Source: Thermocatellispora tengchongensis (GTDB lineage Bacteria > Actinomycetota > Actinomycetes > Streptosporangiales > Streptosporangiaceae). From it: a stretch of DNA of 64,000 nucleotides. The notes under the pieces were generated by a model that made no database searches, was not told the DNA's origin, and was given only the letters and a program-made list of their open reading frames with translations. How positions within the stretch are numbered: the first letter of the stretch is position 1; each line of letters opens with the position of its first letter. The stretch covers positions 496,001-560,000 of the forward strand of contig NZ_JACHGN010000006.1 of NCBI RefSeq assembly GCF_014202315.1, written 5' to 3'. Positions 48,696 to 58,427 of this stretch are shown here, piece by piece. The position numbers were made by a program, and so were the translations under genes.

Positions 48696-51685
48696 GCCGC
48701 CCTCCTGATGCGCAGGGTGCGGATCTGGAACGGGCGCAGCGTGAGCGGGATGCCCGCGCGGTCGTGAACGAGATCCGCGATGGGGCGTTCGAGCAGGTCG
48801 GTCTCGGCGGCCGACCGGATCGCGGCCGAGACGTGGAGATGGGCGCGCGCCCGGGTGCCGTGGGCCTCGTACACCCGCACCACCAGATCGCCCGAGCCGT
48901 CGTCGGCCAGCTTCACGGCCTCGACGATCACGGCGTCGTGGCCGACGCTCACCAGCGGCTCGACCTCTCCCGTCCCCAGGACATGACGAGCCGGCAGGTT
49001 GAGACGGTAGCCCTCGCGGACCGCGTCGCCGATGCCCGCGCCGGGGACCACCGTGTAGCGGAAGCGATGCCGCCCCTGGTCGGTCTCGGGATCCGGGAAG
49101 CGAGGGGCGCGGAGCAGGGACAGCCGGACCGTCGTGGTCGTCCCCTCGTCAGCGCGACGATCCCTGGTGACGTCGTGGCCGTAGGTGGAGTCGTTCACCA
49201 CGGCCACCCCCCAGTCCGGCTCTCCGACGTGGATCCACCGGTGCGCGCAGATCTCGAACTTGGCGGCCTCCCAGGAGGTGTTGGTGTGGGTGGGGCGGTG
49301 GATGTGGCCGTACTGGGTCTCCGCGGCCGAGCGTTCGGCGTGCAGGTCGAACGGGAAGGCGACCTTGAGCAGTTTCTCCCGTTCGTGCCAGTCCACCTCG
49401 CACTCCAGGAAGACGGTCCGCTCCCCGGGGCGCAGCGAGATCACCTGCGTGAAGGCGGAGGCCCCGTGCGTCCGCTCCACCCGCAGCGCGTCATCGAGGA
49501 GCGTCATGGACGCGACGTGGGTGATGTCGTGCCCGACGTTGCGGTAGTGGGCGTCGATGTCCCAGGCGTCCCACTCGTTGGGCAGGTCGGGGTGGATCTG
49601 CAGGAGGTTGGCCGCCTGTCCCGGGGCCACGGCATCCCGCCCGGTGGCCGCGTCCACGATCGACACGATGAGCCCACGCTGGTCCACGGTGACGCGGACC
49701 AGCCCGTTGTCCAGCGCGTACCCGCCGCCGGGCGGCTTCTCCGCCCGCACCTGGGCGTGGTCACCGGCCCGTGGGGTGGACGCGCCGAGCGCGGCGACGC
49801 CGTTCCTGGGATGCGGGGCGGCGTTGAAGGCGACGGGAACCCGCCCGCGTCCGGCGCCGAGCGCCCGCAGGGCGTCACCGATGATGCCCTCCAGCTCCTG
49901 TTGGGCCGCGGTGAGGTGCTCCATGGTCTCCCGGTTCACCCATCTGATGGACGACCCGGGCAGGATGTCGTGGAAGTGGTGGAGCAGCAGTGTCTTCCAC
50001 AGCCGGTCCAGGGCGGCGTAGGGGTAGGCGAAACCGGCGCGGACGGCCGCGGTCGCCGACCAGAGTTCCGCTTCGCGCAGAAGGTGCTCGGTGCGGCGGC
50101 CGGCCTGTTTGATCTTGGCTTGGGTCGTGTAGGTGCCGCGGTGGATCTCCAGGTACAGCTCACCCACCCACACCGGTGCCTGCGGGTGCTCGGCCTCGGC
50201 CGCGGCGAAGAACGCCGCCGGGCTCTCGACCGTCACGCGCGGTGAGCCCTCCAGATCCGCCAGCCGCGCGGCTCGGGCCAGGATCTCCCGGGTGGGCCCG
50301 CCTCCGCCGTCGCCCCAGCCGAAGGGCGCCAGCGACCGGGAGGCCACGCCCTTGTCGGCGAAGTTGCGCGCGGCATGCGCCACCTGCGCTCCGGAAAGCT
50401 CGGAGTTGTAGTTGTCGACAGGGGGGAAGTGGGCGAAGACCCGGGTCCCGTCGATCCCCTCCCAGCGGAACGTGTGGTGGGGGAAGCGGTTGGTGGTGTT
50501 CCATGACAGCTTGGTGCTGAGGAACCAGCGCGACCCCGAGAGCTTGATGAGCTGCGGCAGGGCGCCCGAGAGGCCGAAGGAGTCGGGCAGCCAGACCTCC
50601 TGGGTCTCGATGCCGAACTCCTCCAGGAAGAAGCGCTTGCCGTGCACGAACTGCCTGGCCAGGGCCTCGCCGCCGGGGAGGTTGGTGTCGGACTCCACCC
50701 ACATGCCGCCGACCGGGACGAACTGCCCGGAGGCGATCTTCTTCTTGACGTGCGTGTAGATCTCGGGCCGGTGCTCCCGCAGCCAGGCCAACTGCTGCGC
50801 CTGCGACATCGCGAAGACGAATTCGGGATGGTCGTCCATGAGCGCGGTGACGTTCGCCGCGGTGCGCGCCACCTTGCGCACCGTCTCGCGGGCCGGCCAC
50901 AACCACGCGGAGTCGATGTGCGCGTGACCCACCGCGGAGATCCGGTGCGCGGTCGCGTGGGCCGGGGCCGACAGCACACCCTCTAGCCGATGACGTGCGA
51001 GAACCGCGGTGCCGGGCACGTCGTCCAGATCCACGGCGTCGAGGGCGTCGCCGATGGCGCGCAGGATCGTCCATCGCCGGGCATCGGCGAGGTCGAGCTC
51101 GCGCATCAGCTGGCCGAGGACCTCCAGGTCCTGGACGAGGTGCCAGACCGTCTCGTCGAAGAGCGTCAGGTCCGCGCGGACGATGCGGTAAAGAGGCTCG
51201 TCACCGGCGGTCAGCGGGTCGCCCAGACGCGTGACCGGACCCTCGATGAGCGGATTGGCGGCCGCTTCGACGTGGAACCGCACGCGCCCGTCGCTCGCCG
51301 GCCGTATTCTGAGCCAGGTGTTGCGCGGGTTGAGCCCCTTGATCGGTGTCCCGTCCGGCCGGTAGGCGAGCCCTTCTGCGGAGAAACCGGGCCGGTCCAT
51401 CGCGAAGCCGAGATCGACGATGGCCTCCACCGTGCGGTCGCGCCAGGATTCCGGCACCAGCCCGGTGAAACGGAACCAGGCGGTCGCCCAGGGGGCGCCC
51501 CAGGGCTCGCCCGCGGACGCGGGACGGTAGGGGGCCGAGAGTCCCGCGGCGACCGGGACCGGCCCGTCCGGCGACGTCCACAGCGCGATCTCCATGGGGA
51601 TGGGGGATCGGTGGACCGCTGGGCGGATGCGTTCGCGTAAGACCCGTTCGAGACGTCCTTCGATCAGCTTGCGGTCGTCGTGCAT
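48692..51685 (-). CDS. GH38-family alpha-mannosidase
   Basis: 997 residues, cytoplasmic (no signal peptide). The zinc-binding motif VGHAHIDSAWLWP lies near residue 251 and the catalytic nucleophile Asp in EVWLPDSFGLSGALPQL near 365. The four domains of large GH38 enzymes are complete. It removes alpha-linked mannose from oligosaccharides. It is encoded 22 bp after the GntR-type regulator and co-translated with the PL8 lyase, which suggests that lyase and mannosidase act in sequence on the same side chain. Confidence 0.94.
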   Translation of the reverse strand: MHDDRKLIEGRLERVLRERIRPAVHRSPIPMEIALWTSPDGPVPVAAGLSAPYRPASAGEPWGAPWATAWFRFTGLVPESWRDRTVEAIVDLGFAMDRPGFSAEGLAYRPDGTPIKGLNPRNTWLRIRPASDGRVRFHVEAAANPLIEGPVTRLGDPLTAGDEPLYRIVRADLTLFDETVWHLVQDLEVLGQLMRELDLADARRWTILRAIGDALDAVDLDDVPGTAVLARHRLEGVLSAPAHATAHRISAVGHAHIDSAWLWPARETVRKVARTAANVTALMDDHPEFVFAMSQAQQLAWLREHRPEIYTHVKKKIASGQFVPVGGMWVESDTNLPGGEALARQFVHGKRFFLEEFGIETQEVWLPDSFGLSGALPQLIKLSGSRWFLSTKLSWNTTNRFPHHTFRWEGIDGTRVFAHFPPVDNYNSELSGAQVAHAARNFADKGVASRSLAPFGWGDGGGGPTREILARAARLADLEGSPRVTVESPAAFFAAAEAEHPQAPVWVGELYLEIHRGTYTTQAKIKQAGRRTEHLLREAELWSATAAVRAGFAYPYAALDRLWKTLLLHHFHDILPGSSIRWVNRETMEHLTAAQQELEGIIGDALRALGAGRGRVPVAFNAAPHPRNGVAALGASTPRAGDHAQVRAEKPPGGGYALDNGLVRVTVDQRGLIVSIVDAATGRDAVAPGQAANLLQIHPDLPNEWDAWDIDAHYRNVGHDITHVASMTLLDDALRVERTHGASAFTQVISLRPGERTVFLECEVDWHEREKLLKVAFPFDLHAERSAAETQYGHIHRPTHTNTSWEAAKFEICAHRWIHVGEPDWGVAVVNDSTYGHDVTRDRRADEGTTTTVRLSLLRAPRFPDPETDQGRHRFRYTVVPGAGIGDAVREGYRLNLPARHVLGTGEVEPLVSVGHDAVIVEAVKLADDGSGDLVVRVYEAHGTRARAHLHVSAAIRSAAETDLLERPIADLVHDRAGIPLTLRPFQIRTLRIRRAA

Positions 51686-51707
51686 GTTCCTCCGTTCGCG
51701 GGAGAGG

Positions 51708-52787
51708 TCAGCGGGCGCCTTCGCGCACCTCGATGGGCAGAACGATGTGCCGCGCCCCGTCCTCCTGAAGCAGCTCGACGGCTGCCCGGCCCATCTCCTT
51801 GGACGGCAGGACCGCGGCCGCGGTGATGAAGGGCACGATGTCGAACGGCGCGACGTCGTCCATGCTCGCCAGGGCGAGCCGGTCCAGCAGGGCGGGGTCC
51901 AGGTCGCGCAGGTCCTGCATGGCGGTGGCGAGGGCGTAGCCGTGCGCGCACAGCAGCGCCGTGGGGGGTTCGGGGCCGTCCAGCAGCCCGGCGAGGTACT
52001 GCCGCCGAGTCGCCTCAGGCATCTTCTGGTAGGAGCGGAGCACGGTGAGCTCGGGGTCCTCCGGCACCTTGTAGGACACCAACGCCTGCTTGTGGCCGGT
52101 GAGCCGGTCGCGGACGCTGGTGCAGTCGATCTCGTCCCAGAGCGTCGCGATGCGCCGGTGCCCCTGCTCGATGAGCTTCTCGGTGACCCGGTAGCCGACG
52201 GCCACGTTGTCGGCGGTGACCGCGCTGGTGGCGATCTCGGGAAGGTAGCGGTCCACCATGACCACGGGGATGCCCGACTGGCGGATCTCCTCGATGGCCA
52301 GCGCGTTGGAACTCCCCTCGACGGGGAACAGGACGATGCCCGACACTCCGTCCTGCCGAGCCTGCCGCAGCGCGAGGAGTTCCTGTTCCGGCGACCATTC
52401 GGAGTTGGACAGCAGGAGCCGGTATCCCATCTCCTTGCACATCGCCTCGACCCCGCTGAGCATCCCGCTCACATGACCGCTGCCCAGGCCGAACAGCACG
52501 CAGGCGATGGTGGCCGTCTCGCGCTCGCCCGGCGTCGCGGCGGCGCGGACGTCCCGCTCGGCGACGAACGTGCCGCGGCCGCGCTGCCTGATCAGGATGC
52601 CCTGGCCGACCATCTCGTTCAGCGCGCGCACGGCGGTCGCGGTGCTGACGCCGAATCGCTCGCACACCTCGCGCTGCGAGATGAACGGCTTACCGGGCAC
52701 GTACTCGTTCCGCAGGATCGCCGCGTGCAGTTCGTTGACGATCTGCCGATACAGCGGCAGGCCTTCACCAGGGGAGGTCGCTGTCAT
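51708..52787 (-). CDS. GntR/LacI-hybrid (AraR-like) transcriptional regulator
   Basis: 359 residues. A GntR-type winged helix is at 1-78 (LYRQIVNELHAAILRNEYVP; ISQREVCERFGVSTATAVRA), followed by a LacI-type periplasmic-binding-like sugar sensor (about 92-359). This is the AraR architecture. It is the first gene of the unit with GH38 and PL8 and diverges from the ADP-ribosylglycohydrolase/GH5/importer 2 operon. Two 20-bp direct repeats between the units are its probable operators, so it should repress both until a sugar binds. Confidence 0.93.
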   Translation of the reverse strand: MTATSPGEGLPLYRQIVNELHAAILRNEYVPGKPFISQREVCERFGVSTATAVRALNEMVGQGILIRQRGRGTFVAERDVRAAATPGERETATIACVLFGLGSGHVSGMLSGVEAMCKEMGYRLLLSNSEWSPEQELLALRQARQDGVSGIVLFPVEGSSNALAIEEIRQSGIPVVMVDRYLPEIATSAVTADNVAVGYRVTEKLIEQGHRRIATLWDEIDCTSVRDRLTGHKQALVSYKVPEDPELTVLRSYQKMPEATRRQYLAGLLDGPEPPTALLCAHGYALATAMQDLRDLDPALLDRLALASMDDVAPFDIVPFITAAAVLPSKEMGRAAVELLQEDGARHIVLPIEVREGAR

Positions 52788-52791
52788 GGGC

Positions 52792-52811
52792 GACAGGTTA
52801 GCAGGTTATCT
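52792..52811. promoter_or_regulatory. GntR-type operator, copy 1
   Basis: GACAGGTTAGCAGGTTATCT, five bases upstream of the regulator start codon. It matches copy 2 at 17 of 20 positions and has an internal AGGTTA direct repeat. Confidence 0.6.
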
Positions 52812-52844
52812 GCTCGCGATGCCATTGCCTGATGGCCTGATGCC

Positions 52845-52873
52845 TTGACAGGTTAGGCGGTTATTTCTACTGT
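52845..52873 (+). promoter_or_regulatory. Consensus housekeeping promoter of the GH5/importer 2 operon
   Basis: TTGACA (52845-52850), a 17-bp spacer and TACTGT (52868-52873): the best consensus promoter in the window. Operator copy 2 fills its spacer, so repressor and polymerase should compete. The untranslated leader to the ATG at 53050 is about 170 nt and shows no feature I can name. Confidence 0.7.
52847..52866. promoter_or_regulatory. GntR-type operator, copy 2
   Basis: GACAGGTTAGGCGGTTATTT, same strand as copy 1 and 55 bp away start to start. It lies within the promoter spacer. Confidence 0.6.
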
Positions 52874-53049
52874 CCGTGTTGCGCCGGAATGTGATGACGG
52901 TTACCGGTGCGTGAACTTCCTTGAGACGGGATCCGGCCCATGACCAGCCCTCCCTGCCCGGCCAGCCTCGGACCACGCACTCGCCCCGGCGGCGAGGCGG
53001 TCGCCTTCGGCACCGGGGCCTGGACCTTCCGCACCCCTTGAGGAGTCCC

Positions 53050-54873
53050 ATGCTGGAAATCGACCTTCGCGGCGACCTGTACGCCGACAAGGTGCACGGA
53101 TGCTGGCTCGGCAAGAACGCCGGCGGCACGCTCGGCGCGCCCGTCGAGCAACTGTACGGCCGGCCGGAACCGCTGGACGTGCGCTGGTATCCCGAGCTGC
53201 GCGAGGGCGGCATCCCCAACGACGACCTGGAGTTACAGCTCATCTGGCTGCTGGCGCTGGAAGAGGTGGGACCCGCGCTCACCGCTCGGGACCTGGCCCG
53301 CTACTGGCTCGACCATGTCGGCTACAACTTCGACGAGTACGGCATGGCCAAGGCCAACCTCAGGCTGGGCCTGGAGCCGCCGCTGACCGGCAGTCACAAC
53401 AACTGGTTCGCCGACTGCATGGGCTGCCCGATCCGCGCCGAGATCTGGGCCTGCGTCGCGCCGGGCGCGCCCAGGACCGCCGCCCGCTACGCCTTCCAGG
53501 ACGCCATCCTGGACCACGCCGGGGGCGAGTCGGTCTACGGCGAGCTGTTCAACGCCGCGCTGGAGTCGGCCGCGTTCGTGGTCGGCGACAGACGCAAGCT
53601 CGTCGATATCGGCCTGTCCTACGTGCCCGAGTCCAGCAGGACGGCGGCGGCCATCCGCGCGGCGGTGGCGGGCTTCGAGGCGGGGCTGGATCGGCTGGAG
53701 ACCCGGCGGCGGGTCATCGCCGCCGCGCCGCACCACGTGGCCCAGTACTCCCCGATCAACCTCGGTTTCCAGGTCATCGGCCTGCTGTACGGCGACGACT
53801 TCGGCGACGCGCTGTGCACCACGGTCAACTGCGGCTACGACACCGACTCCTCGGGCGCGGCGGTCGGCGCCTTCCTGGGCATCCTGGCCGGACGGTCCGG
53901 ACTCCCCGAGAAGTGGACCGCGCCGCTCGGCGAGCAGATCGCCACCAACGAGTCGTGGGGCGGCGTGCGTGGCCTGGCCGGGCTCGTTCCGGACACCCTG
54001 ACCGAGCTCACCGAGCGGATCCGGGCCGTCGCGCTGCGGCTGAACGGCCAGGTGGTACGGACGCCGGAGGCCGACCTCTACGCCGACTCCTCCATCGCCG
54101 ACCTGTGGAACCGCAGCCCGACCACCGTCGTGCACTCCGGGCCCGACGTGCACGTCTCCGTCGCCCACGGTGACGGCCCGGTAGTGATCCCCGGCCAGGT
54201 CAAGGAGTTGACCACCGTCGTGCGCAACACGCGCCGCGTGCCGATCACCGTCCGGGCGGCGCTCGCCGTACCCGACGGCTGGAAGGCGCCCGGCCGGCAG
54301 GAGGTGGAGCTGCCGGCCGGCGCGAGCGCGACCCTGACCTGGCAGGTGGAGGCGCCGGACCGGACGGTGCTCGACGTGAGCAACCGGCTCTTCCTGAGCC
54401 TGTCCCCGGCCGGCAGGCCGGAGCCTCCCGCCGTGCCGATCGTGCTGCTCGGCGCCTCCGCCTACCGGGTCAGCGGCCAGGACCGGAGCTGGCGCGAGGT
54501 GTACGCGACCGGCAACGCGGTGCCGGTGGATCCCGGCGTGCGGTATCTGCAGACCTTCGCGCACGCGCCGCGGGCCGTGGACGCCTGGCTCGCGGTCGAG
54601 GCCACCTGCGCCGTACGGCTGTGGGCCAACGGCGCGCTGGTGGCCGAGGCGCCCGGCCCACGGGAGATCCGGCCCTGCCACCGCGGCACGCCCGGCTCGT
54701 CGGGGCCGGTCGGCTTGCGCGAGGGCTGGAACGAAATCCGCATCGAGCTCGTCCGCGGCGAGGGGGCGCCGCCGGCCGAATGCCATGTCCTGTTCGCCAC
54801 CGATGACCGTTTCCGCGCCGCGCTCACCGAGCTCGGCCGAACCCGCTTCCCGTGGGATCTCACCAGGAGGTAA
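53050..54873 (+). CDS. ADP-ribosylglycohydrolase-fold protein with C-terminal beta domains
   Basis: 607 residues, ATG with GAGGAG upstream, no signal peptide. Residues 5-320 have the DraG-type metal sites: PNDDLELQ (about 56-63) and CGYDTDSSGAAVGAFLG (about 260), which hold two Mg ions in ADP-ribosyl-acceptor hydrolases. A beta-rich part follows (from about 360, including a filamin/Ig-like segment and a jelly-roll-like end). DraG-fold proteins are repeatedly found in sugar operons, where they may act on N-glycosidic or sugar-phosphate compounds, not on proteins. First gene of a six-gene operon; true substrate unknown. Confidence 0.85.
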   Translation: MLEIDLRGDLYADKVHGCWLGKNAGGTLGAPVEQLYGRPEPLDVRWYPELREGGIPNDDLELQLIWLLALEEVGPALTARDLARYWLDHVGYNFDEYGMAKANLRLGLEPPLTGSHNNWFADCMGCPIRAEIWACVAPGAPRTAARYAFQDAILDHAGGESVYGELFNAALESAAFVVGDRRKLVDIGLSYVPESSRTAAAIRAAVAGFEAGLDRLETRRRVIAAAPHHVAQYSPINLGFQVIGLLYGDDFGDALCTTVNCGYDTDSSGAAVGAFLGILAGRSGLPEKWTAPLGEQIATNESWGGVRGLAGLVPDTLTELTERIRAVALRLNGQVVRTPEADLYADSSIADLWNRSPTTVVHSGPDVHVSVAHGDGPVVIPGQVKELTTVVRNTRRVPITVRAALAVPDGWKAPGRQEVELPAGASATLTWQVEAPDRTVLDVSNRLFLSLSPAGRPEPPAVPIVLLGASAYRVSGQDRSWREVYATGNAVPVDPGVRYLQTFAHAPRAVDAWLAVEATCAVRLWANGALVAEAPGPREIRPCHRGTPGSSGPVGLREGWNEIRIELVRGEGAPPAECHVLFATDDRFRAALTELGRTRFPWDLTRR

Positions 54874-54879
54874 CCCGTC

Positions 54880-56520
54880 ATGTCCCCCCACGTGACCCGC
54901 CGCTCCCTCATCCGGGGCCTGGGTGGCGCCGCGCTCTTCGCGGCCCTGCCGGGCCCGCTGCTGGCCGCCTGTTCCACCCAGCCCGCCGGAACCTCGGCGC
55001 CGTCCTCGAACGCCAAGGTCAGGTTGCCGTCCCACCTTCCGTACGCGGGGGTCAAGCCGGACCTGGCGCCCACCACGAACGGCGTGGACGCCGGGTATCT
55101 GACCTACCCGGCCGATCCGGCCGCGGCCATCACGCAGCCGCCGGGCCGGGGCGGCACCGTCACCGCCATGACGCTCACCTACGGCGCCGTGCCGCCGGCC
55201 GTCGGCCAGAACGCCTACTGGCAGGAACTCAACAAGCGCCTGGGCGCCACCCTGAACCTCAACATCGTCCCCAACGCGGACTACGCCAACAAGCTGACCA
55301 CGGTGGTGGCGGGAGGGGACCTGCCGGACATGGTGTTCTTCTTCGCCGCGTTGAAGCCACCGCAGTTCCCGGCGCTCCTCCGCGCGAAATTTCAGGATTT
55401 GTCGGAATTCTTGGGGGGTGACGCCGTCAAGGAGTACCCCTTCCTGGCCAACATCCCCACACCGAGCTGGCGCAACGTCACCTTCAACGGCGGGATCTAC
55501 GGCATCCCCGTGCCGCGAGGCATCGTCGGGACGGTCATGTTCGTCCGCGACGACCTCATCCGCGAGAAAGGGCTGCAGCGCCAGCCGGGGAGCTTCGAGG
55601 AGTTCCGCGAGCTGTGCAAGGCCCTCACCGACACCAAGAGAAACCGCTGGGCGCTCGGCCAGCCGGACACCCTGCTGCCCTTCCTGGAGCAGATGAGCGG
55701 TGCGCCCAACATGTGGCAGGTCGAGAACGGCACGTTCACCCACCACTACGAGACCGAGCAGGCCAAGCAGGCGATCAGCGACATGCTCACGCTGTTCAAG
55801 GACGGCGTGTTCCACCCCGACTCGATCGGTTCCGACACCGTCCAGGTCAAGCAGTGGCTCCAGGGCGGCTCCATCGCCGTCAACCGGGACGGCTTCGCCG
55901 CGTGGGCGAGCAACGCGCCCGCGGGAGTCACCGACCCGGAGAACTACGTGGGCGCGATCCTGCCTCCCGGCCGCGACGGCGGCCAGGGCGTGCACTGGGC
56001 GGGCGGCGGCGCGCTGGGCCTCATCTCCCTGCGCAAGGCCGGCAAGGAGCGGATCGCCGAACTGCTGCGCATCTGCGACTGGCTGGCGGCGCCGTTCGGC
56101 ACGGCCGAGCACAGGTTCCGCAAGTACGGCGTGCAGGGAGTGCACCACGAGCCGAGCGGCTCCGATCTGACGCTCACCGAGCTGGGCAAGACGGAGGTCA
56201 CGGTGCCGATCAACTACCTCACCGACTCGCCGCAGGTGCTCTACACGCCCGGCATGCCGGCCCTCACCAAGACCCAGCACGCCTTCCAGCAGCAGCTCGT
56301 GGCGCTGGCCGTACCCGACCCCTCGATCGGGCTGTTCTCCGAGACGCTCAACAGCAAGCTCGCCCAACTGGACAAGCACTACACCGACACGCTGCGCGAC
56401 ATCTACGCAGGACGCAAGCCCTTCTCCGCCTGGGACGAAGCGGTCCGCGAGTGGCGCAGCAGGGGCGGCGACCAGATCAAGGCCGAGTTCGCCAAGGCGT
56501 ATGAGGAGGCCAACGGATGA
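54880..56520 (+). CDS. Sugar ABC transporter substrate-binding lipoprotein (importer 2)
   Basis: 546 residues, ATG after a strong AGGAGGT. A TRRSLIRG twin-arginine-like start and the lipobox LAAC (Cys31) mark a lipoprotein. The body is of the same large LplA/LipO type as the importer 1 protein, with shared blocks (LLRICDWLAAPFGTAEH; YGVQGVHHEPSG) but clearly diverged, so the two importers probably take up related oligosaccharides. Its stop overlaps the GH5 start by ATGA. Confidence 0.9.
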   Translation: MSPHVTRRSLIRGLGGAALFAALPGPLLAACSTQPAGTSAPSSNAKVRLPSHLPYAGVKPDLAPTTNGVDAGYLTYPADPAAAITQPPGRGGTVTAMTLTYGAVPPAVGQNAYWQELNKRLGATLNLNIVPNADYANKLTTVVAGGDLPDMVFFFAALKPPQFPALLRAKFQDLSEFLGGDAVKEYPFLANIPTPSWRNVTFNGGIYGIPVPRGIVGTVMFVRDDLIREKGLQRQPGSFEEFRELCKALTDTKRNRWALGQPDTLLPFLEQMSGAPNMWQVENGTFTHHYETEQAKQAISDMLTLFKDGVFHPDSIGSDTVQVKQWLQGGSIAVNRDGFAAWASNAPAGVTDPENYVGAILPPGRDGGQGVHWAGGGALGLISLRKAGKERIAELLRICDWLAAPFGTAEHRFRKYGVQGVHHEPSGSDLTLTELGKTEVTVPINYLTDSPQVLYTPGMPALTKTQHAFQQQLVALAVPDPSIGLFSETLNSKLAQLDKHYTDTLRDIYAGRKPFSAWDEAVREWRSRGGDQIKAEFAKAYEEANG

Positions 56521-58406
56521 CCGGCACGAGCCGGCGGCGCTTCCTCCAGCTCAGCGGCGCCGTCGCCGTCGGCGGTGCCCTCGCCCACCAGACCGGCACC
56601 GCGTACGCGGCTCCGCTGCGCGAGGGCTTCCACCCGCCCCGGATCCGCGGCGTCAACTGCGTACGCGTCAGCGAGTTCGGCCGGGCCAGGAACCGGTTCG
56701 GCGTCAACGCGGTCCGCTACTACCTCAACCCGCAGTCGGTGGCGACATCGCGTGGCACCACGGTGGCACAGGCATGGCAGTCGCAGTTGGACTCGCTGGA
56801 GTCGGCCGTGCGGGAGGCGGCCCGGCAGGGCCTGTGGAGCGTCATCGACCTGCACGAGCCGCCCAACCCCGACCGGATCGCGGCGCAGCGGCCGGAGTTC
56901 TGGGCCGACGACGCCAACCTGGACGTCCTGGTCAACGCGTGGCGTGACATCGTCGAGCGCGTCACGCCGTATCGCGCCTACATCTGGGGCTACGACCTGC
57001 TCAACGAGCCGCACAACCGCGCCGAACTGCCCCTGGGCGCGAGCAAGTGGCCCGCCTGGGCGCAGGCCATCACGGACGACATCCGGACCCGCGACACCGC
57101 CACTCCCATCGTGCTGGAACCGGGACCGGGAGCGCTGCCGCGGGGTTTCATCGAGAACGAGTGGATCGACGCCGGACCCGGCTACCCGGTCCTGTACCAG
57201 GGTGACTTCCCGCTGCTGAACGACCCCAAGGTCATCTACAGCCCGCACGTCTACGACCCCCACTCCTACACCCACCAGGGCCTGAGCACCTTCAACAAGG
57301 CGCCGGCCGCCACTGACTGGCCCGACAGAAGGACGTACCCGGGCCTCCTCAAGGAGCCCTACGGCGACGCGCACTGGGACAAGGACCGCCTCAGGGAACT
57401 GCTCAAGCCGATACGCAGGATCCAGTCGAAGTACCGGGTGCCGATCTACGTCGGCGAGTACAGCGCCATTCGCTGGGCCCCCGGCGCGGCCGGCTACATC
57501 AACGACCTCACGGAGCTGTTCGAGGAGTACGGCTGGAGCTGGACCTACCACGCCTTCACCGAGTGGCACGGCTGGGACGTCGAGTACACCGAGCAGATGA
57601 CCAGCGATGCCAACCGGCTGGCCGCGAAGGCCACGCAGCCCACGGACCGGGAGCTGATCCTCAAGGGCTACCTCGCGCGCAACGCCTTCCCCGACCCCGC
57701 CGCCCTGCCCGCCCCCAGCCTCCTGGCCAACGGAGACTTCACCAGGGACGCCGACGCCGACGGCCTGGCCGACGGGTGGAGCAAGGGGAGCCAGGCGACG
57801 GTCACGCTCGCCGGCGGCGTTCAGCGGGTGTCCTGCCCGGCGGCGGGCAAGGGCGTCGACCAGGAGTGGGTCACGATCAGCGACGAGAACCGCTACAGGC
57901 TCACGGCACGCTTCCGCGTGGACGGTCCGGGCTCGGTCCGCTTCTGGACCTACGCCGTCGATGACGCCTACGGCCACGCCGGCAGCAAGATCATCGCGGA
58001 CGCGTCGCCCACCGGCCAGTACACCACCCGGCAGCTCGAGTTCGTGCCTCCGGCGGGCGCCGCCAGGATCAGCGTCCGCTTCTGGGCCAACAGCGCCACC
58101 GCCTTCCTGCTCGACCAGGCGGAGCTGGTGGATCTCGGCCCCGACCCGGCCCGGCGCCCGCCGGAGACGACGGCCGTGGTCACCGGCGCCGATCACGTCC
58201 GCTTCACCGCCGAGGCGTACAACGGCGCGGCGGTGGCCCGGACCGAGTACCGCATCGTCGGCCAGGGCTCGGGCTGGCAGGCAGTACCGGATGGCGGGCT
58301 CACGATCAACCCCGGCGACGCCACGGTCGTCGGCTACCGCTCGATCGACACGGCCGGGATCGTGGAGCCGGCCAAGGCGATCGTCATGGGCTCGCACGCC
58401 CGCTGA
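56517..58406 (+). CDS. Secreted GH5-family glycoside hydrolase
   Basis: 629 residues with a twin-arginine signal (SRRRFLQLSG, cleavage after TAYA), so it is exported folded. The TIM barrel (about 40-395) has acid/base Glu in LLNEPHNR (about 163) and nucleophile Glu in YVGEYSAIRW (about 313). After the barrel lie a beta-sandwich resembling a carbohydrate-binding module (about 405-545) and a short Ig-like end. GH5 enzymes cut beta-linked glucans and mannans. Here it is the only secreted hydrolase of the island and is co-translated with the binding protein of importer 2, so it probably makes the oligosaccharides that are taken up. Confidence 0.9.
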   Translation: MTGTSRRRFLQLSGAVAVGGALAHQTGTAYAAPLREGFHPPRIRGVNCVRVSEFGRARNRFGVNAVRYYLNPQSVATSRGTTVAQAWQSQLDSLESAVREAARQGLWSVIDLHEPPNPDRIAAQRPEFWADDANLDVLVNAWRDIVERVTPYRAYIWGYDLLNEPHNRAELPLGASKWPAWAQAITDDIRTRDTATPIVLEPGPGALPRGFIENEWIDAGPGYPVLYQGDFPLLNDPKVIYSPHVYDPHSYTHQGLSTFNKAPAATDWPDRRTYPGLLKEPYGDAHWDKDRLRELLKPIRRIQSKYRVPIYVGEYSAIRWAPGAAGYINDLTELFEEYGWSWTYHAFTEWHGWDVEYTEQMTSDANRLAAKATQPTDRELILKGYLARNAFPDPAALPAPSLLANGDFTRDADADGLADGWSKGSQATVTLAGGVQRVSCPAAGKGVDQEWVTISDENRYRLTARFRVDGPGSVRFWTYAVDDAYGHAGSKIIADASPTGQYTTRQLEFVPPAGAARISVRFWANSATAFLLDQAELVDLGPDPARRPPETTAVVTGADHVRFTAEAYNGAAVARTEYRIVGQGSGWQAVPDGGLTINPGDATVVGYRSIDTAGIVEPAKAIVMGSHAR

Positions 58407-58427
58407 CCGTTCACGATGGAGGGTTGG

